Assembly: GCA_914767715.1 (NCBI GenBank) | Contig: OU612068.1 | Coordinates: 25,544,001 to 25,608,000 of the forward strand | Length of the DNA stretch: 64,000 nt | DNA from: Membranipora membranacea | Taxonomy: Eukaryota > Bryozoa > Gymnolaemata > Cheilostomatida > Membraniporidae | Reading direction: 5' to 3' | In this document: in pieces, positions 1-11,950 of the stretch | Position numbering within the stretch: position 1 is the first letter of the stretch | Layout of the letters: each line of letters begins with the position of its first letter | Notes under the pieces: model-generated | Databases searched by the model: none | Told to the model about the DNA's origin: nothing | The model's input: the letters and a program-made list of their open reading frames with translations, nothing else | Program-made: the position numbers and the translations under genes

Positions 1-125
1 TATTGCTCCACGCAAATCTTAGCTCACAACCTTTTTAGATAATGATTATGCTGAGCATTGCTGCTCAGGTCAGAGTTCTAATTTAGATTTGTAAAATCAA
101 GTGTTAATTTTTAGCATCAACTTAC

Positions 126-1183
126 ATTGAGATCATCATGCTCATGTCAGCGATATCTGTGGAGCCATGTGCAGTGAATGTTCACTTTATTCAGTGTAGT
201 CCTTGTCAACAAATCTCCATCTGCTGCTCTGTTTGTCCCACACAGTAAGCCATATCATGGCGCAGTACGTCAGTATCATACTGTAAGGTATAATGTATAA
301 CATTACGGAAACGTTGTTAAATCACCAGTAATTATGGTTCATAAGAATAATTTTTCTATGTTGTGATTTAGACAAGTTGCAGAAACAGTTTTAAACGTGA
401 GTTTATTACCAAATAGTCGTAAGTCAACGCGATGAATGGTATTTCCCGGATGATCTGTGAATGGATTTTTAAGCATCGCCACAAAAAACTTGCTTTAAAT
501 CTGGTATAAACGCAATAATACATTGAATACTATTCAGTTACTGCCAAGTGACCATGGGTTGGCTTGAACATATAAACAAAATCACATCTCATATGTTCAT
601 GCGTCTTTTGAAAATCGGACATGGCAAGCCATTTTTTGTTTCCAGTTCCTCTTATTTGTTAACCCATATTGAACTGCAAAAAAAATTGTTTGAGCATGAT
701 TTTGTTGTTGAAATTACCTCATTTGTCGCCAAGATAATTTACGTCATGTATTGCATAGAGAGAGGAGAGCTGGGCAGGTTGTCTGAGTTGGCCAGACGTT
801 CTGCCAAGGCTATAGAAAAAGTGAGTTAAAATAAATAAAAAAATTCACTACTCTCTTACCATGATTGTGGACCTGCTTTTGCTGCCAGATAAGTAATAGC
901 CTTCTCTGTACATCTCAACTACTTCTGTTGCAAGAATCCCTGATCTTCTGTCAGCTGTGTCGGAAAGTCAGCGACGCTCCAGCTATTATTACTGAAATTT
1001 GTCTAGCCTCAGTACTAACAATCTTAAGAAAATGGAGTTTTGTAGTCAGATAGTAAATAGCATACTCCGTACCATAAGGGATAACTCTATGCTCCGTACA
1101 CACTAAACTTCTCTATCTGTTGTAATTGTCTCTGCACTTCTGCTAGCTTGTGTCAGAAGGTCAGTTGAACTCCAGCTTTTATA
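126..1183 (-). ncRNA. Candidate spliced transcript, left copy of a divergent pair
   Basis: Read on the minus strand this has a TATAAAAG box (1,176-1,183), a first exon ending at a strong donor (ATG|GTAAGAG, exon edge at 860), and a second exon 126-280 bounded by an acceptor (CTTACAG) and a donor (GTAAGT). The same box, donor and exon occur in the right arm at 10,229, 10,366 and 11,062-11,225, so splice signals are kept although the arms have diverged. Part of the first exon is tandemly duplicated (about 865-1,030 and 1,060-1,220). The only reading frame starting at the exon-1 ATG is 25 codons long. I read it as a long non-coding RNA or very short peptide gene; downstream exons, if any, lie left of the window. 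Confidence 0.4.
1176..1183 (-). promoter_or_regulatory. TATA box of the left divergent transcript
   Basis: TATAAAAG on the minus strand, followed by a block (GCTGGAG..., CTGACACAAGCTAGC) that is nearly identical after the TATA box at 10,229 on the plus strand. Conservation of this block in both diverged arms supports promoter function. Confidence 0.5.
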
Positions 1184-2029
1184 CATGAATATGCTTAGCC
1201 TAAGTACTAATAATCATGAGAATATTAAATCTACCCGCAGTAGAAGCATGTGTGATTAGCTGCAAACACAGTGGATCCAATGCTACAGGATATATCTATT
1301 GGTTTCTAGGTCAAGCCAATCAACTAGCTCCACCTGTTTGGTCTATAGGTATCCCTGTACCCATCATACCTGGCTACACACTATTGTTGACATGAGAATT
1401 TCATCATAAAACCAAGACCCTCTAGAAAATTTCATATTATTGTGGGGACACTGAAAGATGATTCACACAAGTGTAAGTTTTTTCCTGGTACGCTAGATCT
1501 CTAGGATATAGATATATATATATATATTTATTTATATACTTTATTACTAGATTATAATGGGTCAAGTACAACAAAATCAATGCCGCCGTGTCTAACAAAC
1601 TCAGTTCTCAATAAACTCTATTTTTAGTTATTAAATGAGAGGAATGCAGGTTTTAGACCAAAAAATACAGGTTAATCTATAGTATCTCAAGGCATTAATC
1701 TGAAGTCTCAGGTCAAGATCCAAATTATCTCCCACTGTTCACCATGCCGAATTCAAAATTAACTGACAAACTCCCCGGTAATTAAGTACATTCTCCAGAA
1801 TAGTAGTTCGAAGCACAAGTCTGTATTTGTTGTTGTACACCTAACTTCAGAGCAGCAAGCGAGGCCAAGCCAACTAACAGTAGAATAACAATTTATATGT
1901 TCTACTCTCTGTACAGTCTTTCTTACAGTACTGCTTCATGGCTTTTATCAATTCGATTGTCTATTTTACAAATCAAGTGAAGACATTTTGCTCATGAAGG
2001 ATAAAAACAATATTATTAAAATATGATAC

Positions 2030-2032
<3 letters not shown>

Positions 2033-2063
<31 letters not shown>
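2033..2063. repeat. (TA)n microsatellite
   Basis: About 15 TA units in the left arm of the palindrome. Similar TA runs sit at 39,687-39,711 and 45,425-45,455. Confidence 0.9.
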
Positions 2064-2064
<1 letters not shown>

Positions 2065-3550
2065 GTATGTAATCAAATTCATTTTTTCCATCAAGTTATC
2101 AGGTTATAAAATGTAAGACCATACATGAAAAAATAGAGGGACTTGACATATTGTCGGATAACTTCTGATGTGCTGACACAAACTTATGCTGCCCAGCTAG
2201 TGCTAGTCTCAGGTAAACATGTCGATGACCTGATATCACCTGAATGCAGTTCTATTTTAGTTTTTCCTAGTTAAAGTCATTCATTATAAAACAGGCATCT
2301 TTGTTCTCATTGCCTCTTATGGTTCTTATGGCTATATTATATATTATTATTATTTATATATTTCAGATAATTTTACAGTAACAGTAGCTCATCATAATAT
2401 ATTCAAAAACTGTTCAGCTCTTCAGTGGTGAACTATCCTTCACAATAAACGTAGAACAATTGTGTACAGGGTTGCAATCATTTGGCGAGGCAAAAATAAT
2501 AAAAAAATCCCCATGATATAAGTGGTGATATTTGACTTCCCCTCTATTTCAGGCAATATGTAAGTTTCCTGTCATATTTCAGGCTCTTGCATTGCCAAAA
2601 CAAAATGCACAAGATGATTACTGGCGTGATGTAAATAAAGAGAAAAAGTTGTAATAAAGGGAAAATAATAATCTGCGTAGGGGAATTTTTCTCTCTAATA
2701 TGAGGAAGATAGTTTCAATGTTTAGATTGTGGTTTTATAGGTACAAAAAATGCAAATGCCATCAGTTGCAAAACATAACATAACAGATGAAATGTTTTCG
2801 TTTCTTACAATTATTTAGGTCTATTATGTTTTCTCGTTCTGTTTTTGACTCCTAATTGAAAGCAATATTTGAAATGATTATGGCAGTCAAAAAAATAAGT
2901 TTAAAACAAATTCATGGTACTTACTCTACCATCTGCTGTCCGTTTTAATTACCGAACTGCCTTATCACTATAACAAACTACTAATGGTTTATTTTATGCA
3001 ATTCAGGTGAACACAATTATAATCTTACCACGACATGTCTTGGCAAATTAATGGACATCAGTCTTTTAATGGGCTGGCAATAATTGTTCCTCACATGGGT
3101 GCATATGTTAGTATTCAACCTATGTAGATGTATAGGGAAGGAGGCAGCACACCTTAGGTGTTGAAGAGTTATGGCCCTTCATGATTAGACAGTCATCTTT
3201 GATCTCATTGTTCACCTGATTTGTTATGACCATATCGGGTACATGGTTATCGCCTGAATATGAGGCAATAGAACAGTAGGATTTATCAGCACTTAGTTTA
3301 TACAGGAGGGAAAAGACAAGTCAATTCTCAATGAAGGATGTGACGCTTATCAGCGATGTGGAGGTTGGAGACTTCAAAGTGACAGGTTCCTCCACCTTTT
3401 AATTTTTTTTATCAAGTCACTCTTCAACATGATTATCCACAGTTTTGTATGACTACTTTCAAGATAAAGCAGTCAGCATGTATGAGAAGAAAGCACTGGT
3501 TCTTTTAACATCCCTGTTAATTTGGAGAATAGGCAGCATCAATTCTTTTT

Positions 3551-4766
3551 CAGCCCATTTTGACAAATCCTTATACAAACAAATGTTACGACGCTCACAA
3601 GATATAGCAGACAACATGCATAAGAAGAAAATACTGGTTTTTTTATATTAGTCATCTCTGTTAAACAGAAATTTCCCAGTGTTTATTTTTAGCAACCGAA
3701 ACCAGATGTGATTATTGATACAACGGACAATTACAACAAAAATGTGATCCTGATAACTACTCTGGCGCCTGATTAAGGGTTGGGGTCATAAAGCCCAGCT
3801 TCAGTTCTTTCAGTCCATTTTCACAAAACATTACGCAATTAAATATCATGACGCTCTCAAAATATAGTAGTCAGCATGATTAAAAAAAATACGGTTTTTT
3901 TATATTAGTCATCAAATTTATATCGAAATTTCCCAGTGTTTTTTTAGTGAGAGAATGCAGATGTGTTCAACGGACAATTACAATGGAAGATCTGATCCTG
4001 ATAATTACTTTGGCGCCTTATAAAGGGTTGGGGTCATAAAGCCCAGCTTCAATTCTGTCAGTCCATTTTCACAAAACATTACGCAATTAATTATCGCGAC
4101 GCTCTCAAAATATAGTAGTCATCATGATTAAGAAATAATACGGGTTTTTTTTTATATTAGTCATCTCTGTTATACGGAAATTTCCCAGTGTTTATTTGAT
4201 ACAACGGACAATTACAACAAAAATGTGATCCTGATAACTACTCTGGCGCCTGATTAAGGGTTGGGGTCGTAAAGCCCAGCTTCAGTTCTTTCAGTCCATT
4301 TTCACAAAACATTACGCAATTAAATATCATGACGCTCTCAAAATATAGTAGTCAGCATGGTTAAAAAAAATACGGTTTTTTTATATTAGTCATCTCTGTT
4401 ATACGGAAATTTCCCAGTGTTTATTTGATACAACGGACAATTACAACAAAAATGTGATCCTGATAACTACTCTGGCGCCTGATTAAGGGTTGGGGTCGTA
4501 AAGCCCAGCTTCAGTTCTTTCAGTCCATTTTCACAAAACATTACGCAATTAAATATCATGACGCTCTCAAAATATAGTAGTCAGCATGGTTAAAAAAAAT
4601 ACGTTTTTTTTATATTAGTCATCAAATTTATATCGAAATTTCCCAGTGTTTTTTTAGTGAGAAAATGCAGATGTGTTCAACGGACAATTACAATGGAAGA
4701 TCTGATCCTGATAATTATTTTGGCGCCTGATTAAGTGTGGGGGTCGGGAAGCCTAGCTTCAGTTTC
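3551..4766. repeat. Tandem satellite, five units of 229-260 bp
   Basis: The motif CAG(C/T)CCATTTT(C/G)ACAAA begins units at 3,551, 3,811, 4,059, 4,292 and 4,521, with a degenerate start at 4,767. Unit lengths are 260, 248, 233, 229 and 246. Units fall into two types: type A carries TCATCTCTGTTA and GATACAACGGACAATTAC (units 1, 3, 4); type B carries TCATCAAATTTATATCG and GTGTTCAACGGACAATTAC (units 2, 5). The order A-B-A-A-B suggests unequal exchange of a higher-order unit. The short open frame at 3,445-3,651 lies in the first unit and is not preserved in the others, so I do not call it coding. Confidence 0.9.
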
Positions 4767-7700
4767 CAGCCCAGTTTAACAAATCATTATGCTGATAAAT
4801 AAGTGATGAAATGCGCAACAACGTTTACCGAGTAATATTATACCAAGAGTATCTATGATTTCTAGAAAAGATAGGCAGATGTGACTGTTGACCACCTACG
4901 AATTTGCATGGTGCCCCCCCCCATTAACTTCTATTTTTGTTTAAAATAAATGCGAAAGTTGGTTTATGATAGCCCATTGATTCCCAAGTAATTGTTATTT
5001 GATTAAACCTAAACAAGCAGGCAAACATTCAAATGATTATAATTTTGATGATATGCTATGGCAGTAGAAGAAAAGGTATTCCGAAACCTCTGATTACCTT
5101 AAAAGACGACCCAAAGACCAATGCACATTACAGTCAGGCAGTTTACCCAGCTAATCGTTGATTTTCCTATACAATACAAATAGATCGATTGTATACAGGG
5201 TTGCTATCTTCAAATTAGATGTGAGCAAGCTTAGAATGGCAAAAATTCCCTAAAATATAGTATCTCCCTCGACGTGGGACAGTAATGTGGAATGCAAGAA
5301 TTTTGCAAGCTCTGGCATTGCAGAAAACTTGTAGGAGATGATTGATGTTTTCACTTATACATCAACAAGGTATTTTCCAAGTTAATGTTGTGGTTAAAGG
5401 GACAAAAAAATGAGATGTCATTTGTTGCAAAAACTAAAGGTTCTGATTCATCCTCTATCTGTGGATAAGAAGGGGACCATGTTGGTTGAAATCATAGACT
5501 TAATAATAAGTTTGAGTCTATGGTTGAAATAGTACACATGACATTTGACTATTTGATAACAAGTTATGGACGATTGAAAGACACTATGTGGAAATAAAAA
5601 TAAACAAGGGATTAGCCTCTCATTAGCATTGAAATGCTCTCCTCCCCAGCGTATGCTCTGCGCAGAAATAGAAGAGTAAGGACATACTCTTAATGGAGGG
5701 GAGGAGTGGGGGATCGGTTTTAATTTGGTAATTGATCAGGCGTTTTCCATTTAGTTTAAAGTGTTGAGAAAATCCAATTTGGTCCACAAGCTGGAAAGAA
5801 AAAACAACCACTCATTCAATGTTGAGGTACAGCGACATATTGTAGTGTATTAGAAGATTTTCTCAGAATTCGATATCAACTACTAGCTACATATTCATGT
5901 ATCTCTCTATGTAATCAGAGAGGTTACTGTAGCGGTAGACTCTCTCGCTGATGTAATAGAAAATATCCTTGTCTGCATCCGCATCAGATTTTTTGTTTTT
6001 ATATTATATCTTTTTTTGTTATGGCTGATGTAAAAATCCAAAAAGCTGAATTTGTGGTAGGAGAAGAGAATTACGTTGCCTGTTCATGTTTAGGACTAAA
6101 TACCGATTGACAGTCCGCAAGAGTGAAAACTAACAGTAAACACATCGAGATGGTTTACTTTTTTTCCCAGGATGAAGGTTACAGAGAAAAATTGTGCCAT
6201 GTGAAGAAGGTTTGATGCAAGTCTGGGAAAAAAGTAAATCTTATCGATATGCCACAGATAGTTATCATTCAGTGTGAACAATCATTCGATAGTTGGTCCT
6301 GAACATGAACAGACAGCTTGATTTGATGATTTCTCGTTTACAAAAAAAAAAGATCAACAAAAAAGCTTGGGTTTCTAACATCAGCCATAATTTCTTGTTT
6401 ACAAAAAAGATAATTAAAAACCAAGATTCAGATGAAGACAAGGATATTCTCCGTTACATCAGGAAACTCCCTGATTACAAAGAGAAGTATTATGTCACTA
6501 GTAGCTAGTCATCAAATCCTGAGAAAAAACCTCTTATACCTGCTAATACACGTATAATATATCTCTGTATAAAATGTGGAGTTTTCTTTCTTCAATCTTG
6601 AGTTTATGAGGCAATCTAGCTTTTTTTTTATTATAATCATGTCATGAATGAAATTATTAACATGTGTATTCTTGTGCTGGGTTATCATCACAGATGATCT
6701 TAGATGTCAAAAGCATGTAGCCTATATGATACACAAAACAATTGAGTTCACCTACCACCAAAGCTAATTTATAGTAGCAGTTGTGATAAAATGCTGGCGA
6801 AAGACCGCTTAGAAGTTTGAACTAATTTATATACATGTCAGCAATCATCATTATGTATTTCGGGACTACCAATAGAGGAGTTTATTTAGGTGGTTTGGGT
6901 TACTTAATTGTAGCTAGAACTCCCCCTCCGGTGGGGAGCAAGAGTTTTGAGGGGGGGGGGGGGCTGAAATGGCAAACTTTGCCTTTTGAAAACCTTTACT
7001 TCTCTATGGAGTACATGTTTTTTTTTAAAATGGAGGATGACGCACAAGAACTTCTGTTCACTAACTGGTTGGTTGTTGCAACTTCCACTACCAATGGAAA
7101 GCGTCAAAAGTGGTAAGTTCTGAAGTTTTTGTAATTTCTTTTTTATATATTTGTCGCGCACGGGGGGGGGGGGGAGCCTTTCAATAATAATATAACTGTC
7201 AATGACTTGTTTTCAAACAGCCAAATGTCAGATGTACTTTTTCTACAGTGTCTGGTGTACTATTTCTACCAGCAAAGACGCTCTATTTTTCCTAAGGTGG
7301 AGGATGAATTATGGCTTTCATTTTTTTTGCAACAGATGACATCTGAAGTTTTTTGTAACTCCAGAACCACAACAAGAACATTCAGATTGTCTTTTAGATA
7401 CCAACATAGTGATACTAGCGTGAGAAATATCCCTATATTTATTAAGCTGTTTATGTAACCATTCATTTTAACTTTTTTCTTAAATTTCTTGGTGTCAATA
7501 ATTATCCTCTACATGTTTTTTTCTGCAAATATCAGAGGCTCTGAGCCAAATCAGTAGACTGAATTCAGGTGGCATGAGGTCAATGTCAATGTGAGACGGA
7601 TTTGCTGGCATCATAAATTATTTGACTCGTTCACCTGATTTGCAAACAAAATAAACCATTAGTTACTTGTCATAGTCATAAGTCAGTTCTGTATTAAAAA

Positions 7701-8110
7701 CTTAGTGTGAAACAGATGGTAGAGCAAGAATCATGATATTTTTAAAATAAACTTAATTGACAGCCTTGATAATTTTGATGAATGTTTTCCATTAGGAGTT
7801 GAAAACAGAGTGAAGAAACATCGTAGGCATAAATAATATTGTAAGTAAGGAAAATATTTCTATCTGTTATTTTTTTGTAACTGATGGCATTTGATTTTGT
7901 TGTACCCACAAAACCACAATCAAAACATCAGGACAATCTTTCTCATATCAGAGAGAAAAATTCCCCTACCGTAGCTGATATTTTCCCTTTATTTCAAGCT
8001 TTTTCCTAACTTTCATCACATCAATCATATTCTGCAATTAGTTTTTGCCATACCAGACCCTGGAAGACTGCAGGAAATTTACAAATTGCCGATAATGGAG
8101 GGGTGAACAA

Positions 8111-8168
8111 ATATCAACCACTTATATCAACCACTTATATCAACCACTTATATCAACCACTTATATCA
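8111..8168. repeat. 13-bp tandem repeat, four copies
   Basis: ATCAACCACTTAT repeated about four times. A single copy of the reverse complement lies at the mirrored place in the left arm (about 2,515-2,530), so the expansion happened after the inverted duplication. Confidence 0.85.
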
Positions 8169-10228
8169 TGGGGATTTCTCATCATTCTTGGCTTGATGGT
8201 AGATTGCTACCTTGTCGCAATTGTTCTAATTTTATTGTGAAGGAAAATTTCCACACTGAGGAGCTGAGAAGATTTTGAACATGATCCGAAATATATAGTC
8301 TGCTGTATGATTATCAAATACTAACCAAATGCAAAATCTATGTGCTGTCTCAGATTTACCACTTCCTGTTACGATAGAATACGCAGATAATGGGTACAAG
8401 AGAGCACCTCAAAATCCCACGGGATGTCACAATCACTTTTACCTATTACTGCTGACATAAAGCTTGACAGCTAATTTTGGTTATTTTTCTTTTTCGTGAC
8501 TGACACAAGCAGCCATCAATTTCTTCTTTTGAAATCCAACTATTAATTATTATCATAACCTTTTTATTTGTTAATTTTTTGTGCTAATTCCTTCAAATTC
8601 CCTTAAAGTTAATTACCTAAATCCTATCAGCGTCTCATCTATAAATATACATCCGCATTCACTTTCACGAATCAAAAACTTATCAGGCCTGCTTCTCTAC
8701 TGCCACACATTCAGGCTCAAATCTCAGAATTGTGTCTTTCCTGAATTAGGGTTGAGTCGGTTGATCCTGACCCGAAAGAGTCCCATGTGTGGCAAGATCT
8801 AAGGCAGCACCCATGTATTTGCCTTAGTTATAGGCGTCCATCAAAACAATTCTTAGACAATAAAACTCAAACCATGAGAGGCAATGTGAACAAAGATGCC
8901 TGTCTTATCATGAATGGCTATAATATGAAAAGCTAAAAAATTGAGACTGCATACATGTGGTATCAGGTCATTGACAGGTTTTGTTGACACTCCCACTAGC
9001 TGGACAGCATACATGTATCTGAAGTGTCAGCACATCAGGAGACTGTCAGAAGTTTTCTTAAGTTAGAATAACCTCTATCTGTTTATGTATAGTCTTACAT
9101 GCTATGCTATACTTGCTGTTTAGTAAGAAACAGAAGATTGGGCTGCCCTAAAGAGGGACTCAAGGTGCCCTAAATCCTCATACTGAGAATGTGATACATC
9201 CTAGAAAACTAGAATGCATCCTAGAGGGGAGGCCATAGAAGACCTCCTGAAAGTGGGTGTGCAGCGAACTGCCAAAACTGAACTGGCACTTATCGGCCAT
9301 CGGCAGTGACACTTTGATCTTAGCCAATAGGCTGAGAAGCGATGCGATGCTATTCTTGATTGGCAAAAATATATATTTGATTACATACATATAATAATGA
9401 ATCCTAATTTAGCAACATTGTTTTCATCCTATGTGAGCAAGATGTCTTCACCTGGTTTATAAAATAGACAATCAGTCAACTCTAATAGTTATGACTCTGT
9501 ACTGTTAGAAAGACCTTACTGAGAGCAGAATGGATAAGTTGTTATTCTACTGCATGTCTGCAATGTGGCTTGGCCTGGCCACACTTGCTGCTTTCGGTAA
9601 CAAATACAGACTTGTGGTTTGAATCAATATTCTGGATAATCTATTTCATTAATGGTGAGTTTTATCAAAACTACTCAAATTTTCCAATGCAATACAGCAA
9701 TATTTTCTCAACTTCTATAACATTTCCCCAGGTTATAGAAATTTGTCAACTACTGTCAGCAAAGATTTCAGCTTTGAACAATTTGCTTTGAGAGTCATCT
9801 TTCAGAAAATTTTTAGAAAAGTTATCCAAAAGGACCTTAACACCAAAACATGAATCTTGACCTGAGAATTTGGTGTATGTATTGAGTGTAGCCAGATTGA
9901 CTGGACTGCCTTTGGAAAAAACCACCCCCTATGTGTGAATCATATTCCTTTTTCCACACATAACTGATAGCTTTCCACAGGGTCTTGGTTTTTTTGTCAA
10001 ATTTCCCCCTCAGCAAAAGTAATTGTAGATGAATTGGTTCCAGGGAATCCCAGAAACCAAACAGGTGTAGCCAGTTGATTGGCTCGTTGCTTAAATCAGA
10101 TTATTCTAGAAACCAGTATATGTCATGTAGCATTAGATCCATTGTGTTTGCAGCTGATGAACATGCTTCTAGTGTGGGTTGACTCAATATTATGACGCTA
10201 ATAAGTACTGAGGCTAAACCAATTTCAG

Positions 10229-10236
10229 TATAAAAG
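10229..10236 (+). promoter_or_regulatory. TATA box of the right divergent transcript
   Basis: TATAAAAG, mirrored by the box at 1,176-1,183 on the other strand. The two promoters face away from each other, about 9 kb apart. Confidence 0.5.
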
Positions 10237-11357
10237 CTGGAGCTCCACTGAATTTCTGACACAAGCTAGCATGAGAGCAGAGACCATTACATCAGACAGA
10301 GAATTTGAGTTTGTACGGAGTAGACTATAAGTTAGTTGACTGCAGAATCAACTACACATCATCATGGTAAGAGGATAATTTTATAAATATTTTAGATATA
10401 TTTTATAAATTCTTTTAGCTTTCTCCATAAGACTTAATAATATTTATTATTATTATATATTATCATATGTATTTTTAAGTCTATGGCTTTCTTTCTCAAA
10501 ATTAGTAGTCTAGCGGACTTAGACATGACATATTATATCACGAAGACATAAGAGGAATTTTTTTACAACAATCATGCTCAATCAGTGAAAAAGTTTTAGG
10601 AACCTGGTCACACAAATGGCCTGCTTGGCCCAGTTTACAGAATACATGAATATTGATATGAGATACTAGACAGCAACGAAATAGTATTCAACGCATGACT
10701 GTCTTTACAACTAGGTTATTTGAAGGTTTGGCCACGGTTTCTCCAAGGAGTTAACTCCTTGGTTTATCCTAGGTTTAAAGCATGTTTTTGTGGCAATTTT
10801 GTTTTTGTGGCATGCTTTTGTGGCATGTTTTTGTGGTAATTCATATATATTCCATGCAATAACATTCATTTCATTGTCTATTGAAGATTTTTATAATAAA
10901 AGTCAAAAATCTCCATTTTGAGATTTCAAAATTTGGCAACAATTTGGAAACATTTGGAAACAATATTTCCAATTGACATCATATAAAACTATTTTTAGAA
11001 ACCTGATGATGATGATTCAAGCAAACAATGTTTTCTTTATGCTTTGCCTTATTCATTACAGTGTGATTTTGACGTACTGTGGCACGCTATGGGTCACTGT
11101 GACAGGACAATCCAGACAGCAGATGTGCATTGATTGACAAGGAATACACTGAACAAAGTGAACAGACCCTGCTTGGCAGATATTGCTGACATAGTCTCAC
11201 CCATGACGAGTATGAAACTATCTATGTAAGTTACTCATTTAGAAATCAAAAACAATTTGTGTTGGAAAATGAAATGAGAACTCTGACTTGAGAAAAAGTG
11301 TACAGCGTTATCATTATCTAAAATTTGTTAGGTAAATATTTTCGTGGAATAATAGGA

Positions 11358-11575
11358 GTAGGAGGTAGCTTAGTTGGTCAGAGCGCCTGCCCTTTAACGT
11401 GCAAGCGTTGGAGGTCTCAGGTTCGAATCCCGCTGCAGTCTACCGACTACTGGGCTCAATTGACGCCCAAGGTGTGCTCCGACCTGACTGCAAACTGTGA
11501 ACAACTTGGCGCCGAATATGGCCCTTAAGGCACCTGTATTTGTCAGTCTTCAGACAGAGACAACCTTGTGATTTT
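11358..11575 (+). mobile_element. tRNA-derived SINE, copy 1
   Basis: The 5' part is tRNA-like: GGAGGTAGCTTAGTTGGTCAG carries an A-box and GGTTCGAATCC (11,420-11,430) is a full B-box, both RNA polymerase III promoter elements. A tRNA-unrelated body follows (GCTGCAGTCTACCGACTACT, AAGGTGTGCTCCGACC, TTGGCGC, AAGGCACC) and it ends near CAACCTTGT. The same head and body occur at 58,663-58,905, which makes it a dispersed family rather than a tRNA gene. The copy sits exactly where the inverted-repeat homology stops. Short frames through it are incidental. Confidence 0.85.
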
Positions 11576-11715
11576 CACCCACATTTTTATTATTTTAATT
11601 ATCATGACATATCTTGAACTATTCCTGGGTAATTTACTTGGTGTCCATCCTCTCTGTTATACCAGACTTATTCATGCATGTTGTTGCCGATGCAGGTTTG
11701 TAAACCTGAAGGACT

Positions 11716-11950
11716 GTTACAGTTACAGTTACAGTTACAGTTACAGTTACAGTTACAGTTACAGTTACAGTTACAGTTACAGTTACAGTTACAGTTACAG
11801 TTACAGTTACAGTTACAGTTACAGTTACAGTTACAGTTACAGTTACAGTTACAGTTACAGTTACAGTTACAGTTACAGTTACAGTTACAGTTACAGTTAC
11901 AGTTACAGTTACAGTTACAGTTACAGTTACAGTTACAGTTACAGTTACAG
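11716..11950. repeat. (ACAGTT)n hexanucleotide array, about 39 copies
   Basis: An uninterrupted, apparently perfect array 235 bp long. Because the unit is six bases and lacks stops in several frames it creates long low-complexity reading frames (serine-tyrosine, leucine-glutamine, cysteine-asparagine, threonine-valine) on both strands; these are artefacts. Lack of interruptions points to recent expansion and likely length polymorphism. Confidence 0.95.

Larger units (their letters stand above)
1..11355. repeat. Large imperfect inverted repeat (palindrome), arms about 5 kb
   Basis: Many blocks of the left part reappear as reverse complement, in mirrored order, in the right part. Matched pairs include about 1-300 with 11,040-11,353, 1,060-1,220 with 10,190-10,340, 1,260-1,500 with 9,920-10,170, 1,855-1,990 with 9,430-9,580, 2,090-2,310 with 8,860-9,110, and 2,450-3,010 with 7,620-8,180. 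Arms are clearly diverged with many indels, so this is not a fresh duplication. The left arm is still matching at base 1, so the structure runs beyond the window. The centre (about 3.1-7.5 kb) is occupied by a tandem array and further partial copies: 5,170-5,440 is a direct repeat of 2,450-2,780 and an inverted repeat of about 7,320-7,460. I found no recognisable transposase or other protein inside. Confidence 0.85.

Noticed and set aside
548-829. 93-codon open frame on the plus strand
   Set aside because: No family resemblance and no splice context; it lies antisense to the inferred intron of the left divergent transcript and has no matching frame in the other arm.
6835-7466. Overlapping frames on both strands near the G-runs
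   Set aside because: Low-complexity, shifted across long G tracts, and overlapping on opposite strands; part of the inner repeat copies.
1-11355. Autonomous DNA transposon with very long terminal inverted repeats
   Set aside because: No transposase or other mobile-element protein between the arms and no end or target duplication is visible; the left end is outside the window.
11358-11435. A functional tRNA gene
   Set aside because: A- and B-boxes are present, but the acceptor stem does not pair well and the unit continues into a body shared with another locus, so it is a SINE.
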